DNA of 52,607 bases from Ruminococcaceae bacterium YAD3003 (lineage in GTDB: Bacteria; Bacillota; Clostridia; Saccharofermentanales; Saccharofermentanaceae), in assembly GCA_900107185.1 (NCBI GenBank), contig FNPA01000016.1, forward strand, positions 1 to 52,607, read 5' to 3'. Below are positions 49,768-52,607 of the stretch, one piece after another; position 1 is the first letter of the stretch; each line of letters starts with the position of its first letter. Position numbers and translations under genes: made by a program. The notes below the pieces were generated by a model. That model had not been told where the DNA came from. It did not search any database and worked only from the letters and a program-made list of their open reading frames with translations.

Positions 49768-52107
49768 TTATTCCGTAATAAGCGAATATGCTGATATCTT
49801 CTTTATTCTGTGCGACAGTAAGTAAACCATAACGTAGGATATTACGACGCCGAAGCCGATAACAGTGAAGATCATCCAGGGATCGTCAGTCATGTTGCTC
49901 TGGGATACACCATATGCACTGAGCATCAGCGTCAGGAAGCTGTTTGCATTCATAATGCCGGCTATGGCACCTACCGTGATACCGAATATGATGGACGGCA
50001 TCATGGACAGTGACAATTCTGTCCTGAGCTGCTCACTCGTAAATCCCAGCGCCTTCTTGATACCGAGTTCTTTCTGGTTCTTGATGATGATGGTCTTGAT
50101 AAGGAGCATCATCGTAAGCCAGATAACTGCCAGTGAGACTAATACAAGAACGATGCAGATAACTCTCGCGAGCATGACCGTAGGATCTGAGCCGTCTTCC
50201 AATGCAGTACAGTAATCCACATACATGCTTAGTCTGTCTCCGAAGGTATCCTCGATACTCTCGACAACCTTCTTGGTCTTAGCGGGATCAGAATTCTCAA
50301 CAAGGAGATATATCTCGTTCTTTAAGCATTCATGCCCCAGATGAGGTGTTGCATCTTCATTCATCATGACGAACAAGCCGTAGTTCTCTGAGCCCTGCGC
50401 AAATCCGGTTACGGTATATTCGAAGTTCATGTTACCGTTCTCGATGATAACCATGTCGCCGATCATGATTCCCATGCTCTCAGATAACTTCTTGCCGATA
50501 ACGATCTCATCGTCAAATTTAGGCATGCGTCCTTCGAGCATATTTACTTCAGGAACGTTATTCCAGTCTTCGGCAACATCTATATTGATGTTGATGCCTT
50601 CACATGAACCGGTGAATGAATCTCTCCACCATGCCTCTTCAACATAAGGGAGATCAGAAATCTCATAGAGCGGATTATCATCTTTAACTATAACCATTAC
50701 ATCTGAACCGTTATCCGTCAAAAGTCTTAACAGATTCATCGGTTTAAATCCGATGTTGTATCCGACGAACACCGCCATCGCAAGGCTGAAGCCGATAGAG
50801 CACATAACTACTGTTACGAGGATATTCTGCTTCTTCGATGCGAAAGAACTCTTCAGCGCCATGAGCCATACCAGAGGCCCGCCTGTTGTATCGAGCGGTA
50901 CAACATTTCTTCTGAAGCTGTGACTCTTAAGACCGAATCTTAATGCCTGGACAGGATCCAGAGACTTGATCGACTTTGTGGACTTAAGAGCAACAAGGAA
51001 AGATGATCCCATGATAATAACTGCCGTAACAATAAATGACACAGGATCAAACGGATGATCCCACGACATGTATGCTATTGATCTCAATGCAATCTCCAGA
51101 GGAGATACGATCATATAGATGATTCCCGTGCTGACGAGCAGTCCTGCTCCGGCAGTAATTACGAACTCCAGAATGTGTGCAGTCCTGATCTGATGCGTAG
51201 TATAACCCAGGGCCTTGAGCGCACCGATGTTTACAATATTCTGCTCGATGCTGTTGGTAATTCTGAAGTAGATAACGATCAAAACAACCATTGTGATGAT
51301 TATCGCAAATGTGCAGAGGAATACCGAAATGATGTTGATCATCTGGGTATACATGAGTTTGAACTCATCTATAGCATAGGCTACAGAAGCAATACCTCTG
51401 GAATCAAACTCATTAGTGAGCTTGTTATATTCATCATTAGCATTCACACCATCAACGAGCTTGATTGTAATCTGATCAATAGGATATACATTCTCGCTGT
51501 TGAGTTCGCTCAACGTAGTGGGATCGACAAAGAAAATGTTGTATAGCGAGATGCTCTCATAGAATCCTGCAACAACAAATGTCCTCTCTCTGCCATTGAT
51601 CTTCAGAGTGATCTCATCACCTGTACTGTATTTACCTTTGAACAACTCCTGATTATAGAGCCTGGACATATAAAGAGGCTCATCAACAGGCTTATCATAT
51701 ACATCGGTAAACTGAGGTGTATCGATCTCTCCCCACTCTCCGTAAGCCGCATATTCATATGCGCCCGACACATTATCCAGAGCATTCTTCGAATCCGTAT
51801 CCGCGTCTTCATTTATGATTTCAGTACGCAAAGAAATAGTCGGAACGAGTTCGTAGTAATCCACTTCCGGAAGTGAAGATATGTAATCTAATACTTCCTG
51901 TCTCTCTTCAGGGTCGAAAGATGCAGTCATGACCATGAGGTCAGGGGAATTAAGTTCCTCACACTTTTTCTCGAACTGGGCATTATAACCGAGCACGAGC
52001 AAAAGACCCAACTGCAGCAGGAACGATGACAGTATAACGATCAGAAGGAAGCTGATCATGTGTGACATATCCTTGCGGAAGTTGGCTTTAATCAGTTTTC
52101 CTAACAT
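49768..52107 (-). CDS. FtsX-like ABC transporter permease
   Basis: A 779-residue permease with the double FtsX layout. One membrane helix lies at about 17-37 and an extracytoplasmic domain at 40-260. A three-helix block (about 262-385) contains NIGALKALGYTTHQI. A second helix with its extracytoplasmic domain follows (about 425-640), then a final three-helix block with KELGIKKALGFTSEQL. The repeated KALG motif marks the cytoplasmic loops that contact the ATPase. It lacks the coiled coil of the permease at 136-3552. The ATG is 3 bp after the stop of the ATPase gene, so they form one operon. Likely a peptide or antimicrobial exporter or sensor; the substrate is unknown. Confidence 0.92.
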   Translation of the reverse strand: MLGKLIKANFRKDMSHMISFLLIVILSSFLLQLGLLLVLGYNAQFEKKCEELNSPDLMVMTASFDPEERQEVLDYISSLPEVDYYELVPTISLRTEIINEDADTDSKNALDNVSGAYEYAAYGEWGEIDTPQFTDVYDKPVDEPLYMSRLYNQELFKGKYSTGDEITLKINGRERTFVVAGFYESISLYNIFFVDPTTLSELNSENVYPIDQITIKLVDGVNANDEYNKLTNEFDSRGIASVAYAIDEFKLMYTQMINIISVFLCTFAIIITMVVLIVIYFRITNSIEQNIVNIGALKALGYTTHQIRTAHILEFVITAGAGLLVSTGIIYMIVSPLEIALRSIAYMSWDHPFDPVSFIVTAVIIMGSSFLVALKSTKSIKSLDPVQALRFGLKSHSFRRNVVPLDTTGGPLVWLMALKSSFASKKQNILVTVVMCSIGFSLAMAVFVGYNIGFKPMNLLRLLTDNGSDVMVIVKDDNPLYEISDLPYVEEAWWRDSFTGSCEGININIDVAEDWNNVPEVNMLEGRMPKFDDEIVIGKKLSESMGIMIGDMVIIENGNMNFEYTVTGFAQGSENYGLFVMMNEDATPHLGHECLKNEIYLLVENSDPAKTKKVVESIEDTFGDRLSMYVDYCTALEDGSDPTVMLARVICIVLVLVSLAVIWLTMMLLIKTIIIKNQKELGIKKALGFTSEQLRTELSLSMMPSIIFGITVGAIAGIMNANSFLTLMLSAYGVSQSNMTDDPWMIFTVIGFGVVISYVMVYLLSHRIKKISAYSLITE

Positions 52108-52110
52108 CTC

Positions 52111-52607
52111 TTACCATCCCATTTCCGTAAGGAACGCACGAAGTTTGTCATGACGCGCGCGGTCTCCCGTGACATAGGGACCCAGATCACATTCTCCGCT
52201 GATCGTACCGTCCTTCAAATAAATAATTCTGTTTCCTCTTCTTGCGGATTTCATGTCGTGAGTAACCATCAGGATCGACTGTCCGTTTCTGTTTACTTCT
52301 GTAAGAACATTCAGCACCTGATCTGATGAGGAGCTGTTCAGAGCTCCCGTAGGCTCATCTGCGAAAACCATATCCGGTGAGTTAATGATCGCACGTACGA
52401 TTCCGACTCTCTGTGCCTCACCGCCTGATAACTGGTTAGGGAATTTATTCCAGAGCCTGGGCTCTATTCCAACCTGCTTTAAGAGGTCCTTCGCCTTAGC
52501 ATTCAGCTGTCTTTTATTCTGACCTGTCAGAAGGCCTGCAGTAAGAACGTTATCCAGAACGCTCATGGAGTCCATGAGATATACCTGCTGGAAAACGAAT
52601 CCGCAGT
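52111..52607 (-). CDS. ABC transporter ATP-binding protein (partial, cut by window end)
   Basis: The last about 165 residues of a LolD/FtsE-type ATPase. The frame is open to the window edge, where the Q-loop (GFVFQQVYLMDS) is already visible, so the N-terminus with Walker A lies outside. Seen are the signature (LSGGEAQRVGI), Walker B and D-loop (DMVFADEPTGALN) and the H-loop (VTHD). It has a C-terminal tail of about 30 residues (LGPYVTGDRARHDKLRAF) beyond the usual end. It powers the adjoining FtsX-like permease. The apparent internal ATG at 52575 is not the start. Confidence 0.93.
   Translation of the reverse strand, partial: CGFVFQQVYLMDSMSVLDNVLTAGLLTGQNKRQLNAKAKDLLKQVGIEPRLWNKFPNQLSGGEAQRVGIVRAIINSPDMVFADEPTGALNSSSSDQVLNVLTEVNRNGQSILMVTHDMKSARRGNRIIYLKDGTISGECDLGPYVTGDRARHDKLRAFLTEMGW

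Overview
The window looks like a chromosomal segment of an anaerobic Clostridia-type member of the Bacillota. The evidence is a bifunctional Rel next to RecJ, RNase J, a 57-residue S21, Shine-Dalgarno-led genes with frequent TTG/GTG starts, sigma-A type promoters, a carbohydrate ABC importer encoded without its ATPase, split transketolase, and a Gram-positive type IV pilus (T4P) locus. Genus cannot be fixed from the sequence; a gut or rumen plant-polysaccharide user is an inference. No rRNA, tRNA, IS transposase, phage or CRISPR array was seen.

Layout. (1) 1-4247: a 52-bp tandem repeat, then a MacB/FtsX-like ABC exporter (coiled-coil permease and ATPase) on the minus strand. (2) 4282-7553: a secreted transglutaminase with BspA-type repeats, coupled behind proS. 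(3) 7564-8122: a repeat-dense intergenic region (60-63-bp tandem array, a three-hairpin element, an exact 12-bp tandem array), then a 54-residue membrane protein gene. (4) 8638-16204: a 3D/SH3 cell-wall protein and RNase J on plus, overlapping recJ-rel on minus. (5) 16388-17399: a paired inverted-repeat element in front of an orphan PD-(D/E)XK-like nuclease gene; then rpsU and a flippase-like membrane protein.

(6) 18841-35559 is the centrepiece, a roughly 17-kb T4P locus. Read on the minus strand it runs: large pilin-like protein, atypical pilin-like protein, PilC, a PilM-PilN fusion, PilO, PilB, a minimal prepilin peptidase, the major pilin, a PilX-like and a PilV-like minor pilin, and a 1637-residue pilin carrying a Cna_B domain and a very long BspA-type leucine-rich repeat region. 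It continues with a tiny holin-like toxin gene with a candidate antisense RNA, a paralogous pilin on the plus strand behind a perfect 16-bp palindrome, and a second prepilin peptidase that lacks one catalytic aspartate. No retraction ATPase PilT is present in the window. The simplest model is a pilus that displays a giant LRR adhesin.

(7) 35717-49276 is a pentose/xylo-oligosaccharide module: GH3 glycosidase, divergent AraC regulator, binding protein and two permeases with an attenuator between them, YesL, and an operon of xylulokinase, a DUF4867-like protein, an L-fucose/L-arabinose isomerase-fold enzyme and two-subunit transketolase. No classical xylose isomerase gene is seen. (8) 49277-49767 is non-coding and carries a second copy of the three-hairpin element; 49768-52607 is another FtsX-type ABC permease with its ATPase cut by the window end.
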